DNA of 64,000 bases, taken from positions 62,001 to 126,000 of the forward strand of contig NZ_JAOTBE010000001.1 in NCBI RefSeq assembly GCF_026162645.1, in the 5' to 3' direction. Below are positions 41,901 to 52,253 of the stretch, piece by piece. The number at the start of each line of letters is the position of its first letter. Within the stretch, counting starts at the first letter, position 1. A model generated the notes under the pieces. It did not search any database. It worked only from the letters and a program-made list of their open reading frames with translations, and had not been told where the DNA came from. This DNA is from Paracoccus rhizosphaerae (lineage in GTDB: Bacteria > Pseudomonadota > Alphaproteobacteria > Rhodobacterales > Rhodobacteraceae). The translations under genes were made by a program, and so were the position numbers.

Positions 41901-43118
41901 ATGCGACAGATCATGGATCAGACGACGCTGGCGGTGCAGGGCCGGGCCCAGGCGGCGCAGCTGACATCCTGGGGTGTGCTGGCGGCGATCAGCATGTGCC
42001 ACATGATCAACGATGTGATGCAGTCGATGCTGGCGGCGATCTATCCGCTGCTGCAGGCCGAATTCTCGCTCAGCTATGCCCAGATCGGGGTGATGACCTT
42101 CGCCTTCCAGGTCACCGCTTCGCTGCTGCAGCCGATGATCGGGATGGCCACCGACCGCCACCCGCAGCCGCGTTCGCTGCCCTTCGGCATGTGCTCGACC
42201 CTCTTAGGCGTGCTGCTGCTGGCGGGCGCCCACCGGTACGAGATGCTGCTGCTGGGGGCGATGCTGATCGGCATCGGCTCGGCCGTGTTCCATCCCGAAA
42301 GTTCGCGCGTGGCGCGGCTGGCGTCGGGCGGGCGGTTCGGGACGGCGCAGTCGCTGTTCCAACTGGGCGGCAACGGCGGTCAGGCGCTTGGGCCGCTGCT
42401 GGCGGCCTTCATCGTGGTGCCGCTTGGCCGCCCTGCCGTGGCCTGGTTCGCGGTGGCCGCCGCCCTGGGTTCGGCGATCCTCTGGCGCGTGGGGGCCTGG
42501 GCCGAGGTGCGGCGCCGCGCCAGCGCCGGGTCTGACGACCGCCGCCTGCGGCTGCCCCGCGGCGTCGTGATGCGGGCGATCGCGGTGCTGGCGGTGCTGG
42601 TCTTCACCAAGAACATCTACACCGCGTCGATGACCAGCTATTTCACCTTCTTCACCATCGAGCGTTTCGGCCTGTCCACGCAGGGCGCACAGATCATGCT
42701 GTTCCTGTTCCTGCTGGGCATGGCCGGCGGCGTCATGATGGGCGGCGTGATCGGCGACCGCGTCGGTCCGCTGACGGTGATCTGGTTCTCGATCCTCGGG
42801 GTGCTGCCCTTCACGCTGGTCCTGCCGCATGTGGGGCTGGTGGCGACGGGAGTGCTGGCGATGGTGATCGGGCTGATCCTGGCATCGGCCTTCCCGGCCA
42901 TAGTCGTCTTTGCGCAGGAGCTGGTGCCGGGCCGGACGGGCATGATCGCCGGGCTGTTCTTCGGCTTTTCCTTCGGCATGGGCGGAATCGCAGCGGCGGC
43001 ACTGGGGGTGCTGGCCGACGCACAGGGGATCGAGACAGTGTTCCGGCTCTGCTCGGTGCTGCCGGTGCTGGGGTTGCTGACGATCCTGCTGCCGCGCCGC
43101 GACCGCCTGACGGCCTAA
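41901..43118 (+). CDS. MFS transporter, fosmidomycin-resistance (Fsr)-like
   Basis: A 405-residue membrane protein with about twelve hydrophobic segments. The opening SMCHMINDVMQSMLAAIYPL followed by LQAEFSLSYAQIG is typical of the Fsr-like group, as are MIGMATDRHPQPR and GIGSAVFHPESSRVARLASG. It is probably a proton-driven drug or metabolite exporter. The ATG at 41901 is chosen because the hydrophobic part starts soon after and a GGGCGGGAC stretch precedes it; an in-frame ATG at 41817 would add a basic tail. Divergent from the HutC-type regulator. Confidence 0.87.
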   Translation: MRQIMDQTTLAVQGRAQAAQLTSWGVLAAISMCHMINDVMQSMLAAIYPLLQAEFSLSYAQIGVMTFAFQVTASLLQPMIGMATDRHPQPRSLPFGMCSTLLGVLLLAGAHRYEMLLLGAMLIGIGSAVFHPESSRVARLASGGRFGTAQSLFQLGGNGGQALGPLLAAFIVVPLGRPAVAWFAVAAALGSAILWRVGAWAEVRRRASAGSDDRRLRLPRGVVMRAIAVLAVLVFTKNIYTASMTSYFTFFTIERFGLSTQGAQIMLFLFLLGMAGGVMMGGVIGDRVGPLTVIWFSILGVLPFTLVLPHVGLVATGVLAMVIGLILASAFPAIVVFAQELVPGRTGMIAGLFFGFSFGMGGIAAAALGVLADAQGIETVFRLCSVLPVLGLLTILLPRRDRLTA

Positions 43119-43122
43119 CGCC

Positions 43123-44817
43123 GTGGCGGCGCCCGTCGTCTTCCATATCGGCCCCGACGGGCCGATGGACCACGCACTGGAACGGCTGTTCCGCGCCAAC
43201 GGCCACGCCACCGCCTGCCACGAGGACGGGCGTCTGGCGCAGGACATCATCTATGCGATGGGCAGGGGGGAGCCTCCGCTGAGGGGCAGACCGGACGTGC
43301 GGCTGTTCGCCGGCCTCTGGCGGTTTCGCCCACACTGGCGCCCCCCGCTCGAGGCCTGGCGCTGCGTCGGCTTCCTGCGCGACCGGGTGCCGGGCGCGCA
43401 TTTCATCCTGTCGCTGCCACCGCCCCAAAAGTGGTCGCTGTGGCGCAGCGGCACCGAGGCGCTGCGCTGCCACGCCTTTGCCGAAGACCTGCCCCCGGCG
43501 GCGCTGCCGGCCTTGTGGCAGCTGCATCTGGCGGAACATGTGAACACTACGCGGGCGCTCTTCAACAACGATGAGCGCCTGATCGTCGTCAGGCCTGACG
43601 ACGACCCGGCCGCCCTTGCGGCACGGCTGGACCCGATCCTGCCGATGGAGATGGTGCCGTTCGAACGCTGGCCGGGTTTCCCGGCGGCGCCCGGCGTGAT
43701 GGATCTTCTGGATTGCCCCGACCCGCCGCCCGCCCCCGAAGGCTGGGCCGAGGATGTGGCGCGCTTCTGTCTGCGCGGTCTCGATCCGGCGGCGAAGGGC
43801 GGCCCCGAGGGGATGTCGCCTTTCGCCTGCCACTGGGACGGCAGCCGCGTCACCGACCGCCACGGCCAGCCCCGCCAGTTCACGGTCACCGCCCCGCCAG
43901 GCTTGGCCTCTGTCGCATTGGCGCGCGAGGGGCGGCACTTCAAGCTGATCCGGGCCGAGGGCGTCGTGAACGACATCCTGCGCCTTGGCCGGCGCGACCC
44001 GGCCTGGATCGACATGGAGGATTCGCGCTGGTTCGGCAGCCCCCAGGGCGCGGCGCTCGACCGGCCGGTGCTGTGCCACAACCGCAGGGCGGGCGCGGTG
44101 AATGCGGTCCTGTGGCCGCTGCCGGACCAGCACGCCATAGGCCTGCCGGGCTTCGATCCCGATGCCGGTCCCGACCCCGTCCCCTTCGAGGAGAAGGAGG
44201 ACCGGCTGATCTGGCGCGGGATGATCTCGGGTTCGGAAATGCGGCCGGGGGTCAAGCCCGGGCCCGCCGCCCATGTCTGGCTGACCCGCTTGGCCGAGGC
44301 CGCCACCCCAGCCGACCGCAAGGCGGCTTGGCGGGGGCTTTGCCGCACCAACCGGCTGGACTTCGTCCGGCGGTTCTTCGACCACCCGGATTTCGACCTG
44401 GGCGTGGTCATGGCCTGGGGCTGGCGGCAGATGGCCCATGACCCCTTGCTGGCGCCCTATTGCAAGCCCAGGTCTGGCCCCCGGACGTTCCGCCGCTTTC
44501 GTTATCAACTTTGCCTGACCGGCTATGACCACGGGTCGAACTTCATCGCCGCGATCGACAGCAACTCTGTCCTGCTGGCCGAGGAGGACGGCTGGGAGGT
44601 CTTTTATTCCGGCCGCTTCAGGCCGTGGCAGCACTATGTCCCGGTCGCCCGGCATGCCGCCGACATCGAGGACAAGCTGGCCTGGGCCCGTGCGCATCCC
44701 GACGAATGCAGGACCATGTCCGCCGCCGCCAGGGCCGAGGCCGCGCATCTGCGCGATCCCGAGGCGCGGGCGCGGTTGCTGCGACTGATCCTCGACGGGC
44801 TGGGGGCGGCGCGCTAG
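43123..44817 (+). CDS. GT90/CAP10-like glycosyltransferase with extra N-terminal domain
   Basis: A 564-residue protein starting with GTG. The C-terminal half (about 330-560) resembles the GT90 (CAP10/LPS-modifying) family, with KEDRLIWRGMISGSE, FRYQLCLTGYDHGSNFIAAI and EEDGWEVFYSGRFRPWQHYV. The N-terminal 200 residues begin PVVFHIGPDGPMDHALERLF, which recalls a sulfotransferase-type nucleotide loop but lacks the usual KTGT, so that identity is weak. A middle segment holds GSPQGAALDRPVLCHNR. A role in surface glycan assembly is inferred. No polysaccharide genes are adjacent. Confidence 0.72.
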   Translation: MAAPVVFHIGPDGPMDHALERLFRANGHATACHEDGRLAQDIIYAMGRGEPPLRGRPDVRLFAGLWRFRPHWRPPLEAWRCVGFLRDRVPGAHFILSLPPPQKWSLWRSGTEALRCHAFAEDLPPAALPALWQLHLAEHVNTTRALFNNDERLIVVRPDDDPAALAARLDPILPMEMVPFERWPGFPAAPGVMDLLDCPDPPPAPEGWAEDVARFCLRGLDPAAKGGPEGMSPFACHWDGSRVTDRHGQPRQFTVTAPPGLASVALAREGRHFKLIRAEGVVNDILRLGRRDPAWIDMEDSRWFGSPQGAALDRPVLCHNRRAGAVNAVLWPLPDQHAIGLPGFDPDAGPDPVPFEEKEDRLIWRGMISGSEMRPGVKPGPAAHVWLTRLAEAATPADRKAAWRGLCRTNRLDFVRRFFDHPDFDLGVVMAWGWRQMAHDPLLAPYCKPRSGPRTFRRFRYQLCLTGYDHGSNFIAAIDSNSVLLAEEDGWEVFYSGRFRPWQHYVPVARHAADIEDKLAWARAHPDECRTMSAAARAEAAHLRDPEARARLLRLILDGLGAAR

Positions 44818-44826
44818 AACCCCGGC

Positions 44827-45306
44827 ATGACCACGATCCGCATCCAGCCCCTGACTGCCGCGGCCTTCGCCCCCTTCGGCAACGTGCTGCAGCCCCGTCC
44901 AGCCCCCGACCGCATGATCAATGCGGGGCGCTGCGAACGCCACCATGCCCTGGCCACCGTCCAGCGCGGCGGAGGCGAGGCCATCGTCTCGATCTTCCGT
45001 AGCGAAGCCGTCAGCCTGCCCTATGACTGCGATCTTCTGGAGCGCCACCCCCTTGGCAGCCAGGCGTTCATGCCATTGGGGCCTGACGACTGGCTGTCGG
45101 TCGTGGCCCCGGATCAGGGCGGCCGTCCCGGCACGCCGCTGGCCTTCCTGGTCCCCGGCGGGACGGGCGTGAACCTGCACGCCGGCATCTGGCACGGTGT
45201 CCTGACGCCGCTGGACCGTCCCGCCGACTTCCTGGTCGTCGACCGGGAGGGCGGGGGCGTGAACCTTGAGGAGGTGCGCATCGATCCGGTCAGGATCACC
45301 GGCTGA
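44827..45306 (+). CDS. allA: Ureidoglycolate lyase
   Basis: A 159-residue protein matching AllA in length and motifs: FAPFGNVLQP, the acidic/basic pattern around FRSEAVSLPYDCDLLERHPL, GSQAFMPLG, and VNLHAGIWHGVLTPL. It splits ureidoglycolate to glyoxylate and urea in purine (allantoin) breakdown. No other ureide or urease genes are near, so it is isolated from its pathway here. It overlaps the rnhB start by one base (TGATG), probably by chance packing. Confidence 0.9.
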   Translation: MTTIRIQPLTAAAFAPFGNVLQPRPAPDRMINAGRCERHHALATVQRGGGEAIVSIFRSEAVSLPYDCDLLERHPLGSQAFMPLGPDDWLSVVAPDQGGRPGTPLAFLVPGGTGVNLHAGIWHGVLTPLDRPADFLVVDREGGGVNLEEVRIDPVRITG

Positions 45307-45930
45307 TGCCCGACTATGCCTTCGAAGCCGAGGCGCTGTCGCGGGGGGCGCGGCTGGTCGCCGGCGTGGACGAAGTCGGCCGTGGACCGCTGGCCGGACC
45401 GGTGACGGCGGCGGCGGTGATCCTCGACCCGTTGAACATCCCCGACGGCCTGAACGACAGCAAGCAGCTGAGCGCGCCGCGGCGCGAGGCGCTGGCTGAT
45501 TGGCTGATGGCTCATTGCGACTGGTCGGTAGCGCATGTCGGCGTGGACGAGATCGACCGCCTGAACATCTATCACGCCAGCCACGCCGCCATGTGCCGCG
45601 CCATCGCCGGTCTGCGCCAGCGGCCGTGCCTGGTGCTGGTCGACGGCAACCGCGTGCCGCGTGACCTGTCCAGCCCCGGCGAGGCGATCGTCAAGGGCGA
45701 TGCGCGCAGCCTGACCATCGCGGCGGCGTCGATCATCGCCAAGGTGTTGCGCGACCGCATCATGGTGGATTTGGCGCAACAGCACCCCGGCTATGGCTGG
45801 GAAGCGAATGCCGGATACCCGACGCCGGCGCATAAACTTGCGCTGCTAGATTTGGGTGTGACCCCACACCATAGGCGGTCCTTCGCACCGGTCCACAATA
45901 TCTTGTGTAAAGCCCCAGTGACAAGTGGTT

Positions 45931-45932
<2 letters not shown>
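45306..45932 (+). CDS. rnhB: Ribonuclease HII
   Basis: A 208-residue enzyme. The catalytic aspartate/glutamate motif is VAGVDEVGRGPLAGPVTAAA near residue 17. LNDSKQLSAPRRE and KGDARSLTIAAASIIAKVLR are conserved, and YPTPAHKLALLDLGVTPHHR closes the core. It removes ribonucleotides and RNA primers from DNA. It is followed by the ccrM promoter region, and its stop codon (45930-45932) overlaps the first GANTC site there. Confidence 0.95.
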
Positions 45933-47153
<1,221 letters not shown>

Positions 47154-47205
47154 TCGTCATTCTGTTCGCCAAGTTCCGCCTGCGCCAGCGCGGCGGGACC
47201 ACCTT

Positions 47206-47238
47206 GCCTCGCCGTGCCCAAGCATGGCGAGGCTTTTT
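47206..47238 (+). terminator. Rho-independent terminator after ccrM
   Basis: GCCTCGCC (47206-47213) pairs with GGCGAGGC (47226-47233), followed by TTTTT. It lies 53 bases after the ccrM stop in the 158-base gap before the FAD oxidoreductase. The stem-plus-T-run form is textbook. The remainder of that gap shows no gene. Confidence 0.85.
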
Positions 47239-47311
47239 CATATGTGCCGGCGATTGGTGTCGGCGGCGCGGTCATGTATGCCCGTGACGAAGCCAAGGAA
47301 CGGGGACGAAG

Positions 47312-48694
47312 ATGGATGATCTGGTGCAGGCGCTGGCCGGGATCGTGGGGCAGGCGAACGTGGCGTCCGGCGCGGATGCCGCGCCTTGGGCCAGCGACTG
47401 GACGGGTCAGTATCACGGCGAACCCCTGGCCGTCGCCCGCCCCGCCGATCGCGACCAGGTGGCGGCGATCCTGCGGCTGGCGGGCGCTCGGGGTCTGCCG
47501 GTCGTGCCGGTGTCCGGAAATAGCGGGTTGAACGGCGGCGCGATGGGGCAGGGCGCGATCATGCTGTCGCTGGACCGCATGCGGCGCATCCGCGAGATCA
47601 ACCCCCGCGCCCGCACTGCCGTTGTCGAGGCCGGCGTGATCGTCGCCGCGCTGGACGCCGCTGCCGAGACCCATGATCTGACTTTTCCGCTGGCCTTCGG
47701 CGCCAGCGGGCAGGCCATGATCGGCGGCGTGCTGTCAACGAATGCCGGCGGCGCGAATGTGCTGCGCTATGGCAATACGCGCGATTTGTGCCTGGGGCTG
47801 GAGGTTGTGCTGGCCGACGGGCGGGTGCTGGACCTGATGCAGGCGCTGCACAAGAACAATTCAGGCCTGGATCTGCGCGACCTGGTGATCGGAGCCGAGG
47901 GGCAGCTGGGCATCGTCACGGCGGCGGTGGTCAAACTGCATCCCCGGCCTTCACAGCGCGTGACCGCCATGGTCGCGATGCCGGCGCTGGACCGGGCCAC
48001 GGATCTGCTGAACGCCCTGCAGGATGCGTCCGGAAACGCCGTGGTCGCGTTCGAGTTCATGCCGCGCGCCTTCATCGACGGCCACCTTGCCCTGCGCACC
48101 GACGCCCGAGAGCCATTCGACGCGCCCCATCCTGTGAACCTGCTGGTCGAACTGGCCGCCGCGCGACAGGGAAACCTGGCAGAGGTGCTGGAGGAGGTCC
48201 TGGCCGCGCGGCTGGAGGACGGCACGGTCAGCGACGCCGTCATCGCCGCCAGCGAGGCGCAGCGCCAAGAGATGTGGTCGCGGCGCGAGGCGGCGGCAGA
48301 GATCGCCTTTGCCCGCCGCCCGGTGCTGGACACCGACATCGCCCTGCCGCGCGACTGCGTGGCCGATTTCCTGCGCGACGTCGAACCCCTGCTGACGGCC
48401 ATCGACCCCGGCTGCCAGGTCCTGTCGGTGGCGCATCTGGGCGACGGGAATATCCACTACACCTGCTGGCCGTCGCGCGACGATGCCGCGCTGAAGGACG
48501 CGCTGCGGGCCGAGATCGACAGGCTTGCGGTGGCGATGAACGGCACCTTCTCGGCCGAACACGGGGTGGGGCTGTCGAAGCTTGGCTCGATGTCGCGCCA
48601 CAAGGACCCGGTGGCGCTGGAGGTGATGCGGGCAATCAAGGACGCGCTGGACCCGCAGGGGATCCTGAACCCCGGCAAGACGATCCCGCGCTGA
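47312..48694 (+). CDS. FAD-binding oxidoreductase, D-lactate/2-hydroxyacid dehydrogenase type
   Basis: A 460-residue flavoprotein of the vanillyl-alcohol-oxidase fold. The FAD-binding part includes PVVPVSGNSGLNGGAM, VEAGVIVAALDAAAE, FGASGQAMIGGVLSTNAGGA and LVIGAEGQLGIVTAAVVKL. The C-terminal cap ends with FSAEHGVGLSKLGSM and LDPQGILNPGKTIP. The family oxidises D-2-hydroxyacids such as D-lactate, glycolate or D-2-hydroxyglutarate. The substrate cannot be chosen from sequence alone. The start follows GGGGACGAAG. Convergent with the AlkB-like gene six bases away. Confidence 0.9.
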   Translation: MDDLVQALAGIVGQANVASGADAAPWASDWTGQYHGEPLAVARPADRDQVAAILRLAGARGLPVVPVSGNSGLNGGAMGQGAIMLSLDRMRRIREINPRARTAVVEAGVIVAALDAAAETHDLTFPLAFGASGQAMIGGVLSTNAGGANVLRYGNTRDLCLGLEVVLADGRVLDLMQALHKNNSGLDLRDLVIGAEGQLGIVTAAVVKLHPRPSQRVTAMVAMPALDRATDLLNALQDASGNAVVAFEFMPRAFIDGHLALRTDAREPFDAPHPVNLLVELAAARQGNLAEVLEEVLAARLEDGTVSDAVIAASEAQRQEMWSRREAAAEIAFARRPVLDTDIALPRDCVADFLRDVEPLLTAIDPGCQVLSVAHLGDGNIHYTCWPSRDDAALKDALRAEIDRLAVAMNGTFSAEHGVGLSKLGSMSRHKDPVALEVMRAIKDALDPQGILNPGKTIPR

Positions 48695-48700
48695 TCCCGG

Positions 48701-49837
48701 TCAGGGCGCGTTGCGGGGCATCGGCAGGGTGCCCTTGTTATAGGGCGTCCAGTCCGCGATCTCGGGATAGAACTGGCGGCGCCAGGCGCGCACGCGCGGG
48801 TTCATGCGCCGCCGCCACAAGGGCGGGATCATGGCCATGAAGGTCATCGCCGGATAGCCGAAGGGAAGCTGCGGCGCCTCTTCCGGGGTGTAGGTCTGCA
48901 GCAGGGGGAACCGCCGGTCGGGCTTGAAGTGGTGGTCGGAATGGCGCTGCAGGTTGATCAGCAGCCAGTTGGTCGCGGTATGGGCGGCGTTCCAGCTGTG
49001 GCGGGGGCGGACAGGCTCGTACCGGCCGCCGCCCAGATGCTTGCGCGACAGGCCGTAGTGTTCGACATAGTTCGTCAGCTCAAGCTGCCAGACCGCTACG
49101 AAGGCCTGGAAGAGGAACAGACCCAGCCCCGTCCAGCCGCCCAGAGCCAGGGCCAGGACCAGCATTCCCCCTTGCAGCGTCGCATAGCGCCAGAAGGGGT
49201 TGCGGCGGTCCCAGGTGCGGCGCCCGGCACGGGCCAGGAACCAGGACTCGGCCCGCCACGCGCTGCGCGGCCCGTCCCGCAGCACGCGCAGGAAGAAGCG
49301 GTAGAACCCTTCGTTATAGCGGGCCGAGACCGCGTCCCGCGGTGTCGACACCCACGAATGGTGAACCAGCAGATGTTCGGTCCGGAAATGCGAATAGAGG
49401 ACGCTGGCCAGCAGCAGGTCGCCCAGCCAGCGTTCATGCGCCGGCTTCTGGTGCAGCAGCTCGTGCGCATAGACCATGCCGATGCTGCCAGAGAGGACCC
49501 CGATGCCGAAGAAGAGGCCCAGCTTCTCCCACCCAGTCAAGTGGCCGGTGGACTGGACATACCAGATCGTCCCGAAGATCGCCGCGGCCTGCAGCGGGAA
49601 CCAGATGATCGTGATGGCGCGGTGCCAGAACAGGCTGTGGTCCGTACCGGGATCGGGATTGGCCGGATTTTCGCCCAAGAGACTGTCCAGTGCGGTGGTC
49701 AGGTACCACGCATAGGCAGGGATCAGCATCCACCACGCGCCGCCCCGCGACGCAGCCAGCGCGACCAGCGGCAGAAGCGCCAGCGACAGCCAGAATGGCG
49801 CTGCGGCCGGTACGGCAGATGGGGACGACTCGGACAT
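48701..49837 (-). CDS. AlkB-like alkane 1-monooxygenase/membrane hydroxylase
   Basis: A 378-residue membrane protein with several hydrophobic helices and the histidine boxes of the AlkB group: AHELLHQKPAHERWLG, then EHLLVHHSWVST, and LQRHSDHHFKPDRRFPLLQT. NYVEHYGLSRK is a further AlkB-like motif. These ligate a diiron centre for omega-hydroxylation of alkanes or fatty-acid-like chains. No rubredoxin or rubredoxin reductase is adjacent, so its electron donor must be encoded elsewhere. LLHQ in place of the common GHK pattern marks a divergent subgroup; the substrate is uncertain. Confidence 0.88.
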   Translation of the reverse strand: MSESSPSAVPAAAPFWLSLALLPLVALAASRGGAWWMLIPAYAWYLTTALDSLLGENPANPDPGTDHSLFWHRAITIIWFPLQAAAIFGTIWYVQSTGHLTGWEKLGLFFGIGVLSGSIGMVYAHELLHQKPAHERWLGDLLLASVLYSHFRTEHLLVHHSWVSTPRDAVSARYNEGFYRFFLRVLRDGPRSAWRAESWFLARAGRRTWDRRNPFWRYATLQGGMLVLALALGGWTGLGLFLFQAFVAVWQLELTNYVEHYGLSRKHLGGGRYEPVRPRHSWNAAHTATNWLLINLQRHSDHHFKPDRRFPLLQTYTPEEAPQLPFGYPAMTFMAMIPPLWRRRMNPRVRAWRRQFYPEIADWTPYNKGTLPMPRNAP

Positions 49838-49847
49838 GCCGGCGATG

Positions 49848-50873
49848 CTACGCGGCCAAGGGGCCCTGCGCCATATCCCAGACCTTGCGCATCAGCCCCG
49901 GCAGCCCGTCGCGGTCGATCCGGTCCAGGGGAACCAGCTCTCCCCGGGTCGGGTTGCCGGTGAGATCGCCCAGCATCACCTGCAGATCCAGCGCGAAATG
50001 AGTAAAGACGTGGCGGACCTGCCCGATCGGGCGCCAGTCGGCGGGACCTGGCGGCGGCAGATCCCGCCCGTCCCACCCGGCCGAGGGGAAGGCCCGCGTG
50101 CCGCCCAGAAGGCCCTTGTCGGGGCGACGCTCCAGCAGCAGGGCGTTCCCTTGGCGGCCCAGCCAGACGACGCCCTGACGTTCGGGCTTGGGAGGCTTGG
50201 GGGCCTTGCGCGGCAGGTCGGCCGCGATCCCCTGTGCCCGCGCGTCGCAGACGGCCATCAGCGGACAGATGCCGCAGGCGGGCTTTCGCGGCGTGCAGAT
50301 GGTCGCGCCCAGATCCATCATCGCCTGCGCGAAGTCGCCGGGGCGCGCGGTCGGCGTGAGCCCGTCGGCCAAGGCGACCAGCTCCGGCTTGCTGTGGGGC
50401 AGGGGCGTTTCGACCGCGAACAGGCGCGAGACCACGCGTTCGACATTGCCGTCAACCACTGTCTCGGCCCGGTTGAAGGCGATCGCCGCGATTGCGGCCG
50501 AGGTGTAGGGGCCGATGCCCGGCAGCGCCGCCAGCCCCTGCCGGGTGTCGGGAAAGCCACCCAAGGCGGTGACGGCACGCGCGCAGGCCAGGAGGTTGCG
50601 GGCGCGGGCGTAGTAGCCCAGCCCCGCCCATTCGGCCATGACCTGCGCATCCTCGGCCGCGGCCAAGTCCTGAACCTTCGGCCAGAGCGATGTGAAGCGC
50701 AGGAAATACGCCTTGACCGCCGCGACGGTGGTCTGCTGCAGCATCACCTCTGACAGCCAGACGCGATAGGGATCGGCGGGCGGCCCGCCCGGCGGGACGC
50801 GCCAGGGCAGGCTGCGGGCGTGGCGGTCATACCAGGCCAGAAGGTCGGGGGCGATCACCTTGCTGTCACGCAA
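49848..50873 (-). CDS. mutY: A/G-specific adenine glycosylase MutY
   Basis: A 341-residue base-excision enzyme that removes adenine opposite 8-oxoguanine. The helix-hairpin-helix LPGIGPYTSAAIAAIAF is followed by ETVVDGNVERV, whose aspartate is catalytic. An iron-sulfur ligand set CTPRKPACGICPLMAVC fits C-x6-C-x2-C-x5-C. A C-terminal NUDIX-like region includes VFTHFALDLQVML. The start is TTG at 50873, 9 bases after AAAGG; a GTG five codons in is the alternative. It is divergent from the DUF721 gene, a common neighbour in this group. Confidence 0.95.
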   Translation of the reverse strand: MRDSKVIAPDLLAWYDRHARSLPWRVPPGGPPADPYRVWLSEVMLQQTTVAAVKAYFLRFTSLWPKVQDLAAAEDAQVMAEWAGLGYYARARNLLACARAVTALGGFPDTRQGLAALPGIGPYTSAAIAAIAFNRAETVVDGNVERVVSRLFAVETPLPHSKPELVALADGLTPTARPGDFAQAMMDLGATICTPRKPACGICPLMAVCDARAQGIAADLPRKAPKPPKPERQGVVWLGRQGNALLLERRPDKGLLGGTRAFPSAGWDGRDLPPPGPADWRPIGQVRHVFTHFALDLQVMLGDLTGNPTRGELVPLDRIDRDGLPGLMRKVWDMAQGPLAA

Positions 50874-50957
50874 TTATGTGGCCTTTGTCGGATTGGCGCG
50901 CTTTCATCCGGGTGGATGGCTGGCTAAGGTCGGCCCGTATTAGCAGAACAGGCGAAG

Positions 50958-51491
50958 ATGGCCCAGACACCCGATGCCAGCCGAAAGGCGACTCGCCGCC
51001 GCAGCCGCGGCTTTCAGGCGGCAGCGTCACTGCTGGCCGACCGGGTGCAGAAGGCGGCCGAGGGTCGGGGCTTTGCCGTCGCCCGCCTGCTGACCAACTG
51101 GCCCGAGATCGCGGGCCCGCAGCTTGCCGCCGTCACCCGGCCCGTCAGGATCAGTCACAGCCGCGGCGGCTTTGGTGCGACGCTGACGCTGCTGACCACC
51201 GGCCCGATGGCGCCGATGGTCGAAATGCAGCTGCCGCGACTGCGCGAACGGGTGAACGCCTGCTATGGCTACAACGCCGTGCAGCGGATCGCCCTGACCC
51301 AGACCGCCGCGACCGGATTTGCCGAAGGGCAAGCCAGCTTCGGCCACGCCCCTCGCGCGCCCAAGGCCCCCGACCCGGCGCTGGTCGCCCAGGCCGACGG
51401 CGTCGCGCGGCAATTCACCGACCCCACCCTGGCCGAGGCGATGGCCCGGCTGGCGATGAACGTCGCCAGCCGCCGGCCCCGCCAAGGCTGA
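50958..51491 (+). CDS. DUF721 (DciA-family) protein
   Basis: A 177-residue protein with the DUF721 pattern: a basic N terminus (RKATRRRSRGF), then LLTNWPEIAGPQLAAVTRPV, and a beta-rich part ending MVEMQLPRLRERVNACYGYN. DciA-like proteins of this family act in loading the replicative helicase. Whether this one does is inferred from family only. The C-terminal 50 residues are less conserved. It lies between mutY and dsbA, a typical order in Rhodobacteraceae. Confidence 0.82.
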   Translation: MAQTPDASRKATRRRSRGFQAAASLLADRVQKAAEGRGFAVARLLTNWPEIAGPQLAAVTRPVRISHSRGGFGATLTLLTTGPMAPMVEMQLPRLRERVNACYGYNAVQRIALTQTAATGFAEGQASFGHAPRAPKAPDPALVAQADGVARQFTDPTLAEAMARLAMNVASRRPRQG

Positions 51492-51522
51492 CCCGTTCCA
51501 GACCCGCTGAAAGGATCAACCG

Positions 51523-52140
51523 ATGTTTCTCCGCTCTGTCGCGACTGCCCTTGCGATGACCCTGGCCGTTCCCGCCGTGGCCCAGGAGGCTGCGCCCGAA
51601 CCGCTTCCCGACATCGCCATGGGCGCCGAGGATGCGCCGCTGACGATCATCGAATATGCCAGCTTCACCTGCGGGCATTGCGCCAACTTCCACAACGACG
51701 TCTTCCCCGAGCTGAAGGCCGAATACATCGACACCGGCAAGGTCCGCTTCATTCAGCGCGACATCTATTTCGACCAGGTCGGCCTCTGGGCCGGGATCCT
51801 GGCGCGCTGCGGCGGCGACGACAAGTATTACGCCGTGAGCGACATGCTGTTCGAGGAGCAGGGCGAATGGCTGGCCGGCGGCTCGGGCGACGAGATTGCC
51901 GCGAACCTGCGCAAGATCGGCCTCAAGGCCGGCATGACCGAAGATCAGATGACCGCCTGCTGGGACGACACCGCCAAGGTCGAACAGCTGATCGCCACCT
52001 TCCAGCAGAACGCCACCGCTGACGAGGTCGAGGCCACGCCCACCTTCATCATCGGCGACGAGAAGGTGCCGAACCAGGCCTGGGACAGCATGAAGGACAT
52101 CATCGACACCAAGCTGGCGGACGCCGTCCCGGCGGAATGA
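51523..52140 (+). CDS. DsbA-family periplasmic thiol:disulfide protein
   Basis: A 205-residue secreted thioredoxin-fold protein with a signal peptide ([17 protein letters not shown]). The active site is CGHC at residues 50-53, in [17 protein letters not shown]. The cis-proline segment is [13 protein letters not shown]. Its role would be disulfide oxidation or reduction in the periplasm. No DsbB partner is nearby. It lies 31 bases after the DUF721 gene. A strong hairpin follows. Confidence 0.9.
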   Translation: MFLRSVATALAMTLAVPAVAQEAAPEPLPDIAMGAEDAPLTIIEYASFTCGHCANFHNDVFPELKAEYIDTGKVRFIQRDIYFDQVGLWAGILARCGGDDKYYAVSDMLFEEQGEWLAGGSGDEIAANLRKIGLKAGMTEDQMTACWDDTAKVEQLIATFQQNATADEVEATPTFIIGDEKVPNQAWDSMKDIIDTKLADAVPAE

Positions 52141-52146
52141 CCTGTC

Positions 52147-52194
52147 GCGCCCGGCGGCCTCCGCCGGGCGCCCGCCCGAGGCGATTGCTTTTTT
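52147..52194 (+). terminator. Terminator-like hairpin after dsbA-like gene
   Basis: A perfect 11-bp stem GCGCCCGGCGG/CCGCCGGGCGC with a 3-base loop (52147-52171), then a run of six T at 52189-52194. The 17 bases between stem and T-run make it imperfect as an intrinsic terminator. It separates the dsbA-like gene from mscL. Confidence 0.6.
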
Positions 52195-52253
52195 CTAATC
52201 CAGGTCCCAGACTCCGCGCGCGACGGGACATTGCGCAACAGGGACAGGATGCC

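Noticed and set aside
42811..45195. A 794-codon minus-strand open frame across the MFS, GT90-like and allA genes
   Set aside because: It spans several unrelated sense genes and their junctions and has no domain motif, so it is an antisense artefact of high GC.
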